Positions 1 through 9,194 of a stretch of DNA of 64,000 nt are shown one piece after another. The stretch comes from Rhodomicrobium sp. (GTDB lineage Bacteria; Pseudomonadota; Alphaproteobacteria; Rhizobiales; HXMU1428-3). Below the pieces are notes generated by a model. That model did no database searches. It was given only the letters and a program-made list of their open reading frames with translations, and was not told where the DNA came from. The stretch lies in the NCBI GenBank assembly GCA_021604665.1, contig BQJK01000003.1, positions 310,001-374,000 of the forward strand, in the 5' to 3' direction. Position 1 is the stretch's first letter, and every line of letters starts with the position of its first letter. The position numbers and the translations under genes were made by a program.

Positions 1-141
1 TTGATGGAGCGCGACCAGGTTGGCCGGGCTGAAAATTTTGTTGAGGTAACGGTTCCTGGGCCTTATCAGCCAGGGGCAATTATTCGGGCGGTGCTGCGGC
101 GTGACCCGAGCGGCCAGTTGTTGGGAGAGGTTGTTTTATGA
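1..141 (+). CDS. mtaB: MtaB C-terminus (partial): tRNA t6A methylthiotransferase
   Basis: Only the last 46 codons are in the window; the 5' end lies to the left. Frame 1 reads LMERDQVGRAENF, then a short beta-rich tail ending GEVVL and TGA at 139-141. This matches the C-terminal TRAM-domain end of MtaB/RimO radical-SAM methylthiotransferases; the family assignment also rests on synteny, since mtaB precedes ftsY in many Hyphomicrobiales. MtaB adds a methylthio group to t6A37 of tRNAs decoding ANN codons. Its stop overlaps the ftsY start (ATGA at 138-141), so the two are probably translationally coupled. The radical-SAM cysteines cannot be seen. Confidence 0.75.
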   Translation: MMERDQVGRAENFVEVTVPGPYQPGAIIRAVLRRDPSGQLLGEVVL

Positions 142-1427
142 GTGGTGATGGCAAGACGGGCTTTTTTGGCCGCTGGCTCGGTGGGACTAAACAGGATGAT
201 GTCAAAGCCAAAGGTGATAAACCGGCTGAAAATGAGCCTCCTGAGGACGTGACTGGTGCCTCTGTTGGCGAGGAGAGCGCTGCCATCGTTCATGCAGACG
301 CCTCCGTTGAGGAAGCCACTGATGCGGCAGTCGCTGAGACTGAAGTCACTGAGACTGAAGTTACTGAAATTGAAAAAGATGATGTATCGGTTCGCGACGT
401 ATCAGCTAAAGACGATTTAGCTGAAGACACTGTTTCACCAGAGATCGCCCCTGCGCTGGCAACAGATAATGTTGTTGAAGAGGTGGCAGAAACTAAGAAG
501 AGCTGGTTTTCTCGGTTGAAATCCGGGCTATCAAAATCTTCAACAAAATTAGCAGATGGTATCTCGGGCATTTTCACGAAGCGCAAGCTGGATGATGAGG
601 CGATTGAAGAGCTTGAAGATCTGCTTATTCAATCTGACCTTGGCGTTGCTATGGCGATGCGCATCACAGAGCGGTTAGCTGCGACCCGTTATGATAAAGA
701 AATCTCGGATGAAGAGGTAAAAGCTGTATTGGCTGAAGAGGTGGAGGCTATTTTATCTCCTGTTGCTCAGCCATTGGTGCTTAGTGGCGCTCATAAACCT
801 GAAATTTTGCTGATGGTTGGTGTGAACGGTGCGGGCAAGACCACAACGATTGGTAAATACGCCCAAAAATTCCGGGCTGAGGGTAAGTCTGTCATGATGG
901 CGGCGGGGGATACTTTCCGTGCGGCGGCGATTGACCAGCTGAAGGTTTGGGGTGAGCGCACGGGTGCTCAGGTGATTGCGCGTGATGTGGGAGCGGATGC
1001 CTCTGGCTTGGTTTATGATGCGCTGACAGCTGCAAAAGAGGCTGGTTCAGATGTGCTGATGATTGACACGGCGGGACGGTTGCAAAATAAAGCCAACCTG
1101 ATGGCTGAACTTGAAAAGATTGTGCGGGTGATTAAAAAGATTGATGACCAGGCCCCGCACCATGTGCTGCTAACGCTTGATGCCACTACCGGGCAAAATG
1201 CGATGAACCAGGTGGATATTTTTCAAAAAGTTGCAGGTGTTACCGGCCTTGTTATGACCAAGCTTGATGGCTCTGCGCGGGGTGGTATTCTGGTGGCGAT
1301 TGCCGATAAGTATAAACTGCCGATCCATGCTGTTGGTGTTGGTGAGGGCATTGATGATATGCAGGCGTTTGACCCGAAAGATTTCGCGGGTGCGATTGCT
1401 AATATTTCGCCTGAAACAGCGGGCTGA
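138..1427 (+). CDS. ftsY: Signal recognition particle receptor FtsY
   Basis: This is the SRP-receptor GTPase that docks ribosome-SRP complexes at the inner membrane for co-translational insertion. The 429-residue protein has an acidic N-terminal A region (about 1-120) with short T-E-V-T-E repeats near 66-80. The N domain follows from about 120. The G domain shows GVNGAGKTTT (about 228-237), DTFRAAA, DTAGRLQ, TKLDGSARGG and a closing GVGEGIDDM. The start ATG at 138 overlaps the mtaB stop and has GGAGAGG upstream at about 123. Length and motifs are normal for an alphaproteobacterial FtsY. yciB follows after 37 bases, probably in the same transcript. Confidence 0.97.
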   Translation: MSGDGKTGFFGRWLGGTKQDDVKAKGDKPAENEPPEDVTGASVGEESAAIVHADASVEEATDAAVAETEVTETEVTEIEKDDVSVRDVSAKDDLAEDTVSPEIAPALATDNVVEEVAETKKSWFSRLKSGLSKSSTKLADGISGIFTKRKLDDEAIEELEDLLIQSDLGVAMAMRITERLAATRYDKEISDEEVKAVLAEEVEAILSPVAQPLVLSGAHKPEILLMVGVNGAGKTTTIGKYAQKFRAEGKSVMMAAGDTFRAAAIDQLKVWGERTGAQVIARDVGADASGLVYDALTAAKEAGSDVLMIDTAGRLQNKANLMAELEKIVRVIKKIDDQAPHHVLLTLDATTGQNAMNQVDIFQKVAGVTGLVMTKLDGSARGGILVAIADKYKLPIHAVGVGEGIDDMQAFDPKDFAGAIANISPETAG

Positions 1428-1464
1428 TTTAACGAGCTGAAAATTAAAAGAGGATGGATCGGGT

Positions 1465-2016
1465 ATGATCAAGTTTTTGCTGGAACTCGCACCGCTGCTG
1501 ATCTTTTTTGCGACCTATAAATTTTATGGCTTAATGGAAGCCACAATTGCGTTGATGATCACCACGCCGATCTCGCTTGTGATCTTTTGGTTCATTTATC
1601 GCCGGGTTGCGACGATGCCCTTGATCACAGCTGTATTGGTGTTGGTGTTTGGTGGGCTGACGCTTTATTTCAATGACAGCTTCTTCATCAAAATCAAGCC
1701 GACGATTATTTATGTGCTGTTTGCGAGCGGCCTTTTGGGTGCGCTTTGTTTTGGTAAGTCACTGATGAAGTCTGTGCTTGGGCAGTCTGTGCAATTAACA
1801 GAGGCGGGGTGGTTCAAGATGAGCTTGCATTGGGGGCTGTTCTTCATTGCGCTTGCTCTTATGAATGAATTTGTCTGGCGGAATTATTCTGAGGAAGCCT
1901 GGGTGCAGTTCAAGACCTTTGGCGTTTTGCCGCTCACGCTGGTTTTTTCAGCGCTTGAGCTGATCTTCATTCGCGGGGAGATTATTGAGCCGCAGTCTGA
2001 AGATAGCGGTCAATAA
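1465..2016 (+). CDS. yciB: Inner membrane septation protein A family (YciB/IspZ)
   Basis: The 183-residue, strongly hydrophobic protein has about five to six membrane segments and the family features: LAPLLIFFATYKFYG at the N-terminus, GLTLYFNDSFFIKIKPT in the middle and a MNEFVWRN segment near 133. YciB/IspZ proteins are inner-membrane proteins linked to envelope integrity and septation; the biochemical role is not settled. Placement directly after ftsY and near the ccm genes is typical of Hyphomicrobiales. An AGAGGA-type ribosome site precedes ATG 1465. Confidence 0.93.
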   Translation: MIKFLLELAPLLIFFATYKFYGLMEATIALMITTPISLVIFWFIYRRVATMPLITAVLVLVFGGLTLYFNDSFFIKIKPTIIYVLFASGLLGALCFGKSLMKSVLGQSVQLTEAGWFKMSLHWGLFFIALALMNEFVWRNYSEEAWVQFKTFGVLPLTLVFSALELIFIRGEIIEPQSEDSGQ

Positions 2017-2642
2017 CAGTTCTGCTTTTATGCTTGCGGCTTGTGGGTGGGCTTTGAGGCGCTTTTTAGTGTGATGAGAACTCTGCCTGTTTTGCCTGTT
2101 CTTTGTAATGCATCGCGGTTTTTTTGTATTTGAAAGAGCTTGCGCATGAGAGCCGGGGCGCTCTCTTCTGGCTTACTCTAACTCTCTTTTTCTACTCCTT
2201 AAAATGGTTAGCATGTTACCTGCGCCCCTTGAGCTTTGATTAGCTTGAGGGGGGGGGGGCTGTGCGGGCATTTTTAGCGGGATCTATGACGTCGGCTGAA
2301 CTGAGGCGTGCGGAGAAACTGAAAAAATAACGAATTAAAAGCACAACCTAGGGTTAATTAGTCTTGACTATGCACTTATAAGGTGTAACGTTAACTGCAC
2401 GTTATTGGTGTTATTTATCTTACTGCAACCTTATCAGTCTCTGGCTTCTTTGGCTAGATTATACGCTTGAATATACTCTGTGTGCGCTATGAAAAATGCG
2501 TTTGCCGGGACGCTGGAGCTATGCCGAACTTTTGTAAGTATGGCTTTATCTAACAGAGACCGAATGGGTTGTGATGGTTTGTTTGAGACTAAAGCGGGCA
2601 GCAGTTTTACTGCTGGTAAAATCCATATAAAGGGGATGCAAT
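2017..2642. other. Intergenic, AT-rich, no gene recognised
   Basis: These 626 bases between yciB and the MarR gene show no supportable gene. Short open frames on both strands lack ribosome sites and recognisable content. An 11-base G homopolymer lies at 2249-2259. A loose promoter-like pair (TTGACT at 2364-2369, TAACGT at 2386-2391, 16-base spacer) lies upstream of the MarR gene but is far from consensus. Confidence 0.5.
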
Positions 2643-3125
2643 ATGCACGGCTATTCAAGACCCACTTCAGTAACTATTCAAGAGTTTGATGATATTGGCA
2701 ATTCTGCAATCCATCTGCTGCATCGGGCAGGGCAGTGCGCGGGAGATGTGTTTAGCCAAAAGGTTAAAGCAGCTGGGCTTACGCCGCGCCAGTTTGCTAT
2801 TCTCAGCACCGTGGCCAGCTATGAAGGGCTTAACCAAACTGATCTGGTCAGCCGTACCGGGGTCGATCGCTCAACACTTGCGGATATCATTCGGCGGATG
2901 CTGAGCAAAGGCCTGATTTATAGGGTGAGGAAGCTGCATGACGCCCGGGCTTATGCAGTACATCTAACGGATAAAGGCAAGGAAGTTTTGCGCCAGGTTG
3001 CGCCTGCGGCGGCGGATGCTGATGAGCGTTTGTTGGCTGCTTTGCCAGCAGAGCAAAGAAAGACATTTCTTGACACGCTGCATTTGCTTGTCGAGAATAT
3101 ACATAGCGTTGGGCTGCGCTATTAA
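2643..3125 (+). CDS. MarR-family transcriptional regulator
   Basis: The 160-residue protein has a winged helix-turn-helix of the MarR type: an alpha-helical N-terminus, LTPRQFAILSTVA at about 45-57, the recognition region NQTDLVSRTGVDRSTLADII, and the wing KGLIYRVRKLHDARAYAVHLT ending near 108, where the D-R pair typical of the family appears as DAR. MarR proteins bind DNA as dimers and respond to small ligands, often phenolics. AAGGGG lies just upstream of ATG 2643. The gene is alone, with about 600 bases before it and 350 after, so its target is not evident; it may regulate itself or a distant gene. It interrupts the usual closeness of yciB and ccm genes. Confidence 0.9.
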   Translation: MHGYSRPTSVTIQEFDDIGNSAIHLLHRAGQCAGDVFSQKVKAAGLTPRQFAILSTVASYEGLNQTDLVSRTGVDRSTLADIIRRMLSKGLIYRVRKLHDARAYAVHLTDKGKEVLRQVAPAAADADERLLAALPAEQRKTFLDTLHLLVENIHSVGLRY

Positions 3126-3133
3126 CCTGCTGT

Positions 3134-3149
3134 AGGGGGTTTGCCCCCT
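3134..3149 (+). terminator. Short G/C hairpin after MarR gene
   Basis: An AGGGGG arm pairs with CCCCCT around a TTTG loop, nine bases after the MarR stop. The stem is strong but lacks a T-tract, so intrinsic termination is uncertain. Confidence 0.3.
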
Positions 3150-3473
3150 TGGTTATGTCGCCTCCCGGCGTGATAGTGGGGTGGGTGAGGTTCTGTCCAA
3201 AATTAGTAACTTGTATTTGTCCCTAGCCTCACCCTGCTGCTAACCAACGCAGTCTCTGATTTATCACCTACTGCTATCTTATCAGGCGCCGGCTTCGATT
3301 TAGGCGGTTGGTGGCTATGCCTTATGGGCGGATTTTGTGGGGAGTTTAAACCGGGCTCATTCATTTGGTTTAAACATATAGCATTACCTAAGTCGCTTAT
3401 TCACCAGGTTGCATAGTGTTTCTGATAGCTGGGGAGATGATGTTACGCATCTTAGCTAGCGGCGCTGTTCATA
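3150..3473. other. Intergenic, nothing recognised
   Basis: No supportable gene or RNA between the MarR gene and the ccmD stop. In many relatives ccmG (thioredoxin-like) follows ccmD; no such reading frame is present here. Confidence 0.5.
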
Positions 3474-3620
3474 TTATTCATCTTCAGATTCAAGCATAGA
3501 TAGCCGCTTTTTATAATGGCTTTCCTGGCGGTGAACCCAGATGGTTAGGGCCGCCAGTGTGACTAGTGAGATGCTGTAACAGGCTATGATGAATTCTGCG
3601 TAGGGGCCGAGGTTTAGCAT
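3474..3620 (-). CDS. ccmD: CcmD, haem exporter small subunit
   Basis: A 48-codon frame reads MLNLGPYAEFIIACYSIS, then a single hydrophobic helix ending in TIWVH and a basic-to-acidic tail (HYKKRL, ESEDE). The GPYAxFI motif followed by one transmembrane segment is the hallmark of CcmD, which stabilises the CcmABC complex and is needed to release holo-CcmE during cytochrome c maturation. It lies last in the minus-strand run ccmA-ccmB-ccmC-ccmD, 105 bases after the ccmC stop. Start is the ATG complementary to 3618-3620. It is easily missed because it is so short. Confidence 0.9.
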   Translation of the reverse strand: MLNLGPYAEFIIACYSISLVTLAALTIWVHRQESHYKKRLSMLESEDE

Positions 3621-3725
3621 TGGCTCAAATCTTTTCTGTTTCTCTCTTAAACTAAAATAGCAAAAATAGCTTAGGGGTTTAGTTGATGGTTTTCCCTTGT
3701 AGCAGCTTATGTTTCTGGTCGTCGC

Positions 3726-4538
3726 TTATTCGCTATTGGGCTGTTGTTCATCTTTCAAGGCATTGTATGCAAGGCGGCGTTGTTGGGCGACGGTGCGGCG
3801 GCGGTAAATTTCTGCGCGCATGGCTTTCATATGGAGATAGAAGAACAGGGCAGTGTAGCTAAGAGCCATGATCAATAGTGGGATCAGGTAATCGACCGAG
3901 ACTTCTCCGCGAATAATGCCAGCCTTTTGGTGCAAGGCGGATTGCTGCCATTCAACCGACCATTTGATAACCGGTAATAGAACGACGCCAACCAGCGCTA
4001 ATATGGCTGTGACTTTGCCGGCCTGTACTTCTTCATCAATTGCATTTCTGAGAGTGATTAAGCCGATATAGAGGAAGAACAGCACCAACACTGAGGTCAT
4101 GCGCAGGTCCCATTGCCAATAAGTGCCCCAGTCCGGGCGGCCCCAGAGGGAGCCTGTCACCAGGCAAAGAAAGGTGATGATGGCCCCGATGGGGGCGGCG
4201 GCTTTGGCGGAAACATCAGCCAGCGGGTGCCGCCAGACCAGAAGGCCAAAACTTGAGGCAGCGATAAGCACGTAACACATTTGCGATATCCATGCGGCGG
4301 GCACATGGACAAACATAATTAGCACCGTTTTGCCCATTTCTTCTTCAACCGGGGTGATAAAGAAAGCCCAGTAAAGCCCGGTTATAAGGCCGAGAACTGC
4401 AAGGCCGCCAAGCCAGGGCAGAATAACACTGCTATATTTCAGGAACTGGCCGGGGTTTGCGACGGCATTGACCCATTCATTCAGCTTTTGCCAGATGCTT
4501 AGCGGCTGTGGGGCAGTTGTGTTTGAGTTATCTGTCAT
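3726..4538 (-). CDS. ccmC: CcmC, haem-handling membrane protein
   Basis: CcmC binds haem at the periplasmic face and passes it to CcmE. The 270-residue protein has six predicted membrane helices and the tryptophan-rich WWD segment WGRPDWGTYWQWD at about 132-144. Flanking histidines (FVHVPAAW near 78 and the H-Q-K-A-G segment near 205) fit the axial haem ligands known for the family. The N-terminus before the first helix (about 30 residues) is polar. The 140-base gap from ccmB is longer than the ccmA-ccmB gap but shows no separate promoter I can support. Confidence 0.96.
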   Translation of the reverse strand: MTDNSNTTAPQPLSIWQKLNEWVNAVANPGQFLKYSSVILPWLGGLAVLGLITGLYWAFFITPVEEEMGKTVLIMFVHVPAAWISQMCYVLIAASSFGLLVWRHPLADVSAKAAAPIGAIITFLCLVTGSLWGRPDWGTYWQWDLRMTSVLVLFFLYIGLITLRNAIDEEVQAGKVTAILALVGVVLLPVIKWSVEWQQSALHQKAGIIRGEVSVDYLIPLLIMALSYTALFFYLHMKAMRAEIYRRRTVAQQRRLAYNALKDEQQPNSE

Positions 4539-4678
4539 TTATTGGCTCTGTTAATTCTTTAGCTTTAAAATTCTTAATCTAAGTTTTAGTTGGCTTTTTT
4601 ACCCATGGCGGCTGAGCTGCACGCTAGATCACATCAGCGCTTTAATCAATTTTCTCGGTTCGTTTCATTCATTACCAT

Positions 4679-5347
4679 TTAGCTCAGGTTAAAGCGCAGT
4701 GCCCAGGCGATGGGGAACGGGGCAAGGGCGATTGCGCTAAGTGTTATGGCTGCCAGCAAGGCAAGAGAACTTTCAAAATTGCCAGATGCGAACAGAAAGC
4801 CGGTGGTGGCGCTAACTCCAAAAATGAGTGTGGGGATAAAAAATGGCAAAATAAGCAGGGGAAGCAATAAACCACCTCTTTTCAGGCCCAGGGTTAATGC
4901 TGCACCAATGGCGCCGATGAAACTTAGGGCTGGTGTGCCGATGAGGGCGGCCAGTGTGAGGATGCCGAATTGTTCTGGTGATAGGTTCATAAGCAACCCC
5001 ATAACTGGCGTCATCAGGCTTAATGGGACACCGACCGTTAGCCAATGGGCTAACGCTTTGGCAACGCCGACCATTTCTAATGGGAGGGGGCCATGTACCA
5101 TCAGTTCTAAGGTGCCTTCTTCATAATCGTTCAGGAAAATACGATCGAGTGAGAGCAGGAGCGATAGCAGTAGTGTGACCCAGAGCGCGCCGGGAGCGAT
5201 TTGGTTTAAGAGGTTCATGTCAGGCCCGAGCCCAAGCGGGAGAATGGAGACGACAATGAGATTAAAGCCAAGGGCAATGCCAATGGTGCCGCCTTCTCTG
5301 AGGCTGAGGAGGATGTCTCTTTTTAAAAGGGCGTAAAAGGCGCTCAT
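4679..5347 (-). CDS. ccmB: CcmB, haem exporter permease
   Basis: CcmB is the membrane subunit of the CcmAB ABC transporter in system I cytochrome c biogenesis. The 222-residue protein has about six hydrophobic helices. It starts with the family pattern (FYALLKRDILLSLREGG), contains LDRIFLNDYEEGTLELM near 70-85, the cytoplasmic loop thought to contact CcmA, and ends in a helix with P-F-P-I-A-W-A-L-R. It starts 13 bases after the ccmA stop, consistent with one transcript. Confidence 0.95.
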   Translation of the reverse strand: MSAFYALLKRDILLSLREGGTIGIALGFNLIVVSILPLGLGPDMNLLNQIAPGALWVTLLLSLLLSLDRIFLNDYEEGTLELMVHGPLPLEMVGVAKALAHWLTVGVPLSLMTPVMGLLMNLSPEQFGILTLAALIGTPALSFIGAIGAALTLGLKRGGLLLPLLILPFFIPTLIFGVSATTGFLFASGNFESSLALLAAITLSAIALAPFPIAWALRFNLS

Positions 5348-5360
5348 ATCAATTCATCCC

Positions 5361-6050
5361 TCATATCTGATCAGCATAGGCTGGTTCATAATTAGGGCTT
5401 AGCTCGATCTCTTTGGTGAAGGGAATGCCGAGAGGGATATGTGTTGCTGCAATCAGGATGCCGCCTTGTTTCAGGTGTTCTTCAGCGGTTTTGGCAAGCA
5501 GCTCGGCCGAGAGCCTATCCAGAGAGACTGTTGGTTCATCCAGCAGCCATAGGGGGCGCTTGGAGAGGAGCAGACGGGCCAGCCCGAGGCGGCGTTTTTG
5601 CCCGGCGGAGAGATAACCAGCGGGGATGTCCATTAGGGTGGTGAGGCTGAACGTTTTCATAACCACTTTCAATGCTGTTTCAGCTGTATTTGTTTCAGTG
5701 TTTGAGCTGGCTGTCCCGTAGAACCCTTGCCAGAATTCTAGATTTTCAAGGACTGTGAGGCTGGTGCGTAGGCCGTTTTTGTGCCCGATGTAATGGATTA
5801 GCTCAGGTTCTGGCGGGGGGGCTCCGTTGTGGTTTTCAAAATCAGGTTCGGGCTGAGGCGTTGAAAGATAAGTGATATGGCCGCTATGGGGCGGTATGAA
5901 ACCAGCAATGGCACGGATGAGCGTGGTTTTGCCAACACCATTTGGCCCCGTTAGCAAGAGGCTTTGCCCCTTATCCAGGGAAATGCTGAGATCTTTAATG
6001 AGCAACCGGCTACCCCGTCGCAGGCTCAATTTTTTAATTATTAAAGGCAT
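5361..6050 (-). CDS. ccmA: CcmA, haem exporter ATPase
   Basis: This is the ATP-binding subunit of the CcmABCD complex, whose ATP hydrolysis releases holo-CcmE. The 229-residue protein has Walker A GPNGVGKT (about 35-42), the ABC signature LSAGQKRRLGLARLLL and Walker B LWLLDEPTVSLD, followed by the switch histidine in AATH. Length is slightly above the usual 200-215 because of a polar insert (about 64-80) before the Q-loop. It is the first gene of the minus-strand ccm run and is divergent from acnA, with 213 bases between the starts. Confidence 0.95.
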   Translation of the reverse strand: MPLIIKKLSLRRGSRLLIKDLSISLDKGQSLLLTGPNGVGKTTLIRAIAGFIPPHSGHITYLSTPQPEPDFENHNGAPPPEPELIHYIGHKNGLRTSLTVLENLEFWQGFYGTASSNTETNTAETALKVVMKTFSLTTLMDIPAGYLSAGQKRRLGLARLLLSKRPLWLLDEPTVSLDRLSAELLAKTAEEHLKQGGILIAATHIPLGIPFTKEIELSPNYEPAYADQI

Positions 6051-6263
6051 TTCACCTGTTTACGTGGGTTTCTTACAGTGCGATAGTCTAAATCTTATAA
6101 AAATAAGCCCTGCCCCACTAGATATTTTTTTGGTTACGAGCTATTGACCCTTAACCTTTTCAAAAATTGCTGCTTCGGACCTGGCATTAATAATTAAACT
6201 TGATGTAAGCCGGGCTATTCCTCCGCCTGACTCAAGGTTCGATTGTCAAAAGGAGATATCACA

Positions 6264-8960
6264 TTGACAGAACGACCTGGCCATTCCCTCGATAGTTTCA
6301 ACTGCCGCCGCGAACTTAAAGTCGGCGATAAAGTTTACGAATATTTCTCCTTACCGGATGCTGAGGCCAATGGCCTTCCCGGTCTCTCTAAACTGCCTTT
6401 CTCTCTAAAAGTGCTAGCTGAAAATCTCCTTCGCTATGAAGATGGCGGCACGGTAACAGCTGATGACATCAAAGCCATTGCGCAATGGGTGATTGATAAA
6501 AAATCAACTCGCGAAATTGCTTATCGCCCGGCCCGTGTGCTGATGCAGGATTTTACCGGTGTGCCGGCTGTTGTTGACCTTGCGGCTATGCGCGAAGCTA
6601 TGGTGAGCATTGGTGGTGACGCCAAGCAGATTAACCCGCTTGTGCCGGTTGATCTGGTTATTGATCACTCTGTTATGGTTGATTATTTCGGCCAGTTTGA
6701 CAGCTTTGAACAGAATGTTGGGATGGAATATGAGCGCAATAAAGAGCGCTATGAATTTTTGCGCTGGGGTTCTGAAGCGTTTGATAATTTCCGTGTTGTG
6801 CCGCCTGGAACGGGCATTTGCCATCAGGTGAACCTTGAATATCTAGCGCAAACTGTCTGGACGAAAGAAATTAATGGCGTGACGCAGGCTTTCCCTGATA
6901 CGCTGGTTGGTACGGACAGCCACACCACAATGGTGAATGGTCTTTCTGTGCTTGGCTGGGGTGTTGGCGGTATTGAAGCGGAAGCTGCGATGCTGGGCCA
7001 GCCTATCTCTATGCTGATCCCGGAAGTGATTGGCTTTAAGCTTGAAGGCGAAATGGCTGAAGGCATCACCGCGACTGACCTGGTGCTGCGTGTTGTTGAA
7101 ATGCTGCGCAAAAAAGGCGTTGTTGGTAAGTTCGTTGAGTTTTATGGCCCGGGGCTTGATCATCTTTCACTTGAAGATCAGGCAACGATTGCCAATATGG
7201 CGCCTGAATATGGCGCGACTTGCGGCTTTTTCCCGATCGATAATGACACGCTGGATTATATGACGGCGACCGGCCGTGAGGCTGACCGGATTGCGCTTGT
7301 TGAGGCTTATGCCAAAGCGCAGGGCATGTTCCGAAGCTCTGATATCGATGACCCTGTGTTCACAGATTCTCTGCATCTTGATATAAGCTCGGTTGAACCG
7401 GCGATTTCTGGTCCGAAACGGCCACAGGATCGCATTAACCTGCGTGAAGCTAAATCCACATTTGAGCGTGTGATGGACAGCGAATATGGCAAAGGTGATG
7501 AGCTTGGCAAACGGGTGCCTGTTAACGGTCGCGACCATGACCTTGGCCATGGTGACGTGATGATTGCAGCAATTACCAGCTGTACAAACACCTCAAATCC
7601 ATCTGTAATGATCGCCGCAGGGCTTTTGGCTCAAAAAGCGCGGGCAAAAGGCCTGACCGTAAAGCCATGGGTTAAAACCTCGCTGGCCCCGGGTAGTCAG
7701 GTGGTTACTGATTACCTTAATAAAGCTGGGTTGCAGGATGATCTGGATGCGCTTGGCTTTACGCTAGTTGGCTATGGTTGCACCACCTGTATTGGTAACT
7801 CTGGCCCACTGCCAGAGCCGCTTGCTAAAGCCATTCATGATCATGATCTTGTGTCTTGCTCAGTGCTTTCAGGCAACCGCAACTTTGAAGGCCGCATTGG
7901 CCCGGATATCAAAGCGAACTTCCTGGCCTCACCGCCATTGGTTGTGGCTTATGCGATTGCTGGTAACCTGCAAATTGACCTGACGACAGAGCCGCTTGGC
8001 AATGATAGCGATGGCAACCCGGTTTATATGAAAGACATATGGCCGAGCAATTCAGAAATCTCAGACCTGATGAGGCAGCATGTGACGGCTGAAATGTTTG
8101 CAACGCGCTATGCTGATGTGTTTAAGGGTGATGAGCGTTGGCAGGCGATTGGCGGTGCTGGTAGCATGACATATAACTGGGATGGTGCCTCAACCTATGT
8201 GCAGAACCCACCTTATTTTGAAGGGTTGAGCATGCAGCCTTCGGATGTCAATGACATTGAAGGTGCGCGTGTTATGGGGCTGTTTGATGATTCTATCACT
8301 ACAGACCATATCTCTCCTGCTGGTTCGATTAAGACTTCTGGCCCAGCTGGTGAATATCTTAGTGAACATCAGGTGCCTGTGCGTGAGTTTAACTCTTACG
8401 GCTCACGGCGCGGCAACCATGAAGTGATGATGCGCGGTACTTTTGCTAATATCCGCATTAAAAACCAAATGGTGCCTGGCACTGAAGGCGGCGTGACGAT
8501 CCATCATCCATCTGGTGAAGAGATGTCGATTTATGATGCTGCGATGCGTTATAAAGCTGATAATGTGCCGCTGGTGGTATTTGCCGGGCGTGAATATGGC
8601 ACCGGCTCTAGCCGTGACTGGGCTGCCAAAGGCACTACACTGCTTGGTGTTCGGGCTGTTATTGCCTCCAGCTTTGAGCGTATCCACCGCTCAAATCTGA
8701 TTGGCATGGGCGTGTTGCCACTACAGTTTAAAGACGAAGATAAAGGTTGGCGTGCACTTGGGCTGAAGGGTGATGAGATTGTGAATATTCGCGGTCTTGA
8801 TGATATTTCCCCTCGGTGCGAGATGATTGCAGAGATCACATTTGCTGATGGCCGTGTTGAAGAGGTGCCGCTCTTATGCCGAATTGATACGGAAGATGAG
8901 CTGTCTTACTACCGGAATGGCGGTATTCTACATTATGTACTACGTAATCTGGCTGCCTGA
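6264..8960 (+). CDS. acnA: Aconitate hydratase A
   Basis: Aconitase interconverts citrate and isocitrate in the TCA cycle using a [4Fe-4S] cluster. The 898-residue protein shows the cluster ligands in TSCTNTSNP (Cys about 440) and GCTTCIGNSG (Cys about 506 and 509), and the swivel-domain active-site segment GREYGTGSSRDWAAKG. I place the start at TTG 6264 because AGGAG at 6251-6255 is eight bases upstream; an in-frame TTG at 6243 has no such site. Length then matches AcnA/IRP-type aconitases. A strong terminator follows. acnA beside ccmA is characteristic of Hyphomicrobiales. Confidence 0.97.
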   Translation: MTERPGHSLDSFNCRRELKVGDKVYEYFSLPDAEANGLPGLSKLPFSLKVLAENLLRYEDGGTVTADDIKAIAQWVIDKKSTREIAYRPARVLMQDFTGVPAVVDLAAMREAMVSIGGDAKQINPLVPVDLVIDHSVMVDYFGQFDSFEQNVGMEYERNKERYEFLRWGSEAFDNFRVVPPGTGICHQVNLEYLAQTVWTKEINGVTQAFPDTLVGTDSHTTMVNGLSVLGWGVGGIEAEAAMLGQPISMLIPEVIGFKLEGEMAEGITATDLVLRVVEMLRKKGVVGKFVEFYGPGLDHLSLEDQATIANMAPEYGATCGFFPIDNDTLDYMTATGREADRIALVEAYAKAQGMFRSSDIDDPVFTDSLHLDISSVEPAISGPKRPQDRINLREAKSTFERVMDSEYGKGDELGKRVPVNGRDHDLGHGDVMIAAITSCTNTSNPSVMIAAGLLAQKARAKGLTVKPWVKTSLAPGSQVVTDYLNKAGLQDDLDALGFTLVGYGCTTCIGNSGPLPEPLAKAIHDHDLVSCSVLSGNRNFEGRIGPDIKANFLASPPLVVAYAIAGNLQIDLTTEPLGNDSDGNPVYMKDIWPSNSEISDLMRQHVTAEMFATRYADVFKGDERWQAIGGAGSMTYNWDGASTYVQNPPYFEGLSMQPSDVNDIEGARVMGLFDDSITTDHISPAGSIKTSGPAGEYLSEHQVPVREFNSYGSRRGNHEVMMRGTFANIRIKNQMVPGTEGGVTIHHPSGEEMSIYDAAMRYKADNVPLVVFAGREYGTGSSRDWAAKGTTLLGVRAVIASSFERIHRSNLIGMGVLPLQFKDEDKGWRALGLKGDEIVNIRGLDDISPRCEMIAEITFADGRVEEVPLLCRIDTEDELSYYRNGGILHYVLRNLAA

Positions 8961-8991
8961 TCAGCTTGCTGCGTAGTAGATAGACTTTAAG

Positions 8992-9031
8992 ACAACCGGC
9001 ACTGTTAACTCAGTGCCGGTTGTTTTGTTTC
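8992..9031 (+). terminator. Intrinsic terminator of acnA
   Basis: A perfect 13-bp stem (8992-9004 ACAACCGGCACTG with 9011-9023), a TTAACT loop and a TTTGTTT tail, beginning about 30 bases after the acnA stop. Confidence 0.9.
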
Positions 9032-9194
9032 ATCTTAGTATTGTGCCAGATGCCATCTAATGACAGGTGCTTATGTTCAGATACTTAAGTCCTGGCTGGT
9101 ATGGGGGCTGTCACCAAAATGTGAGGGCAATTGAATTCCCTTTTTCTCTGGCGGTAGTATCATGCTGGTGAACTGATATTCGGAGGTCGTTTAG

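Noticed and set aside
138-586. Minus-strand Ser/Thr-rich frame opposite ftsY
   Set aside because: A shadow of the acidic Glu/Val/Thr-rich ftsY region, with no independent support.
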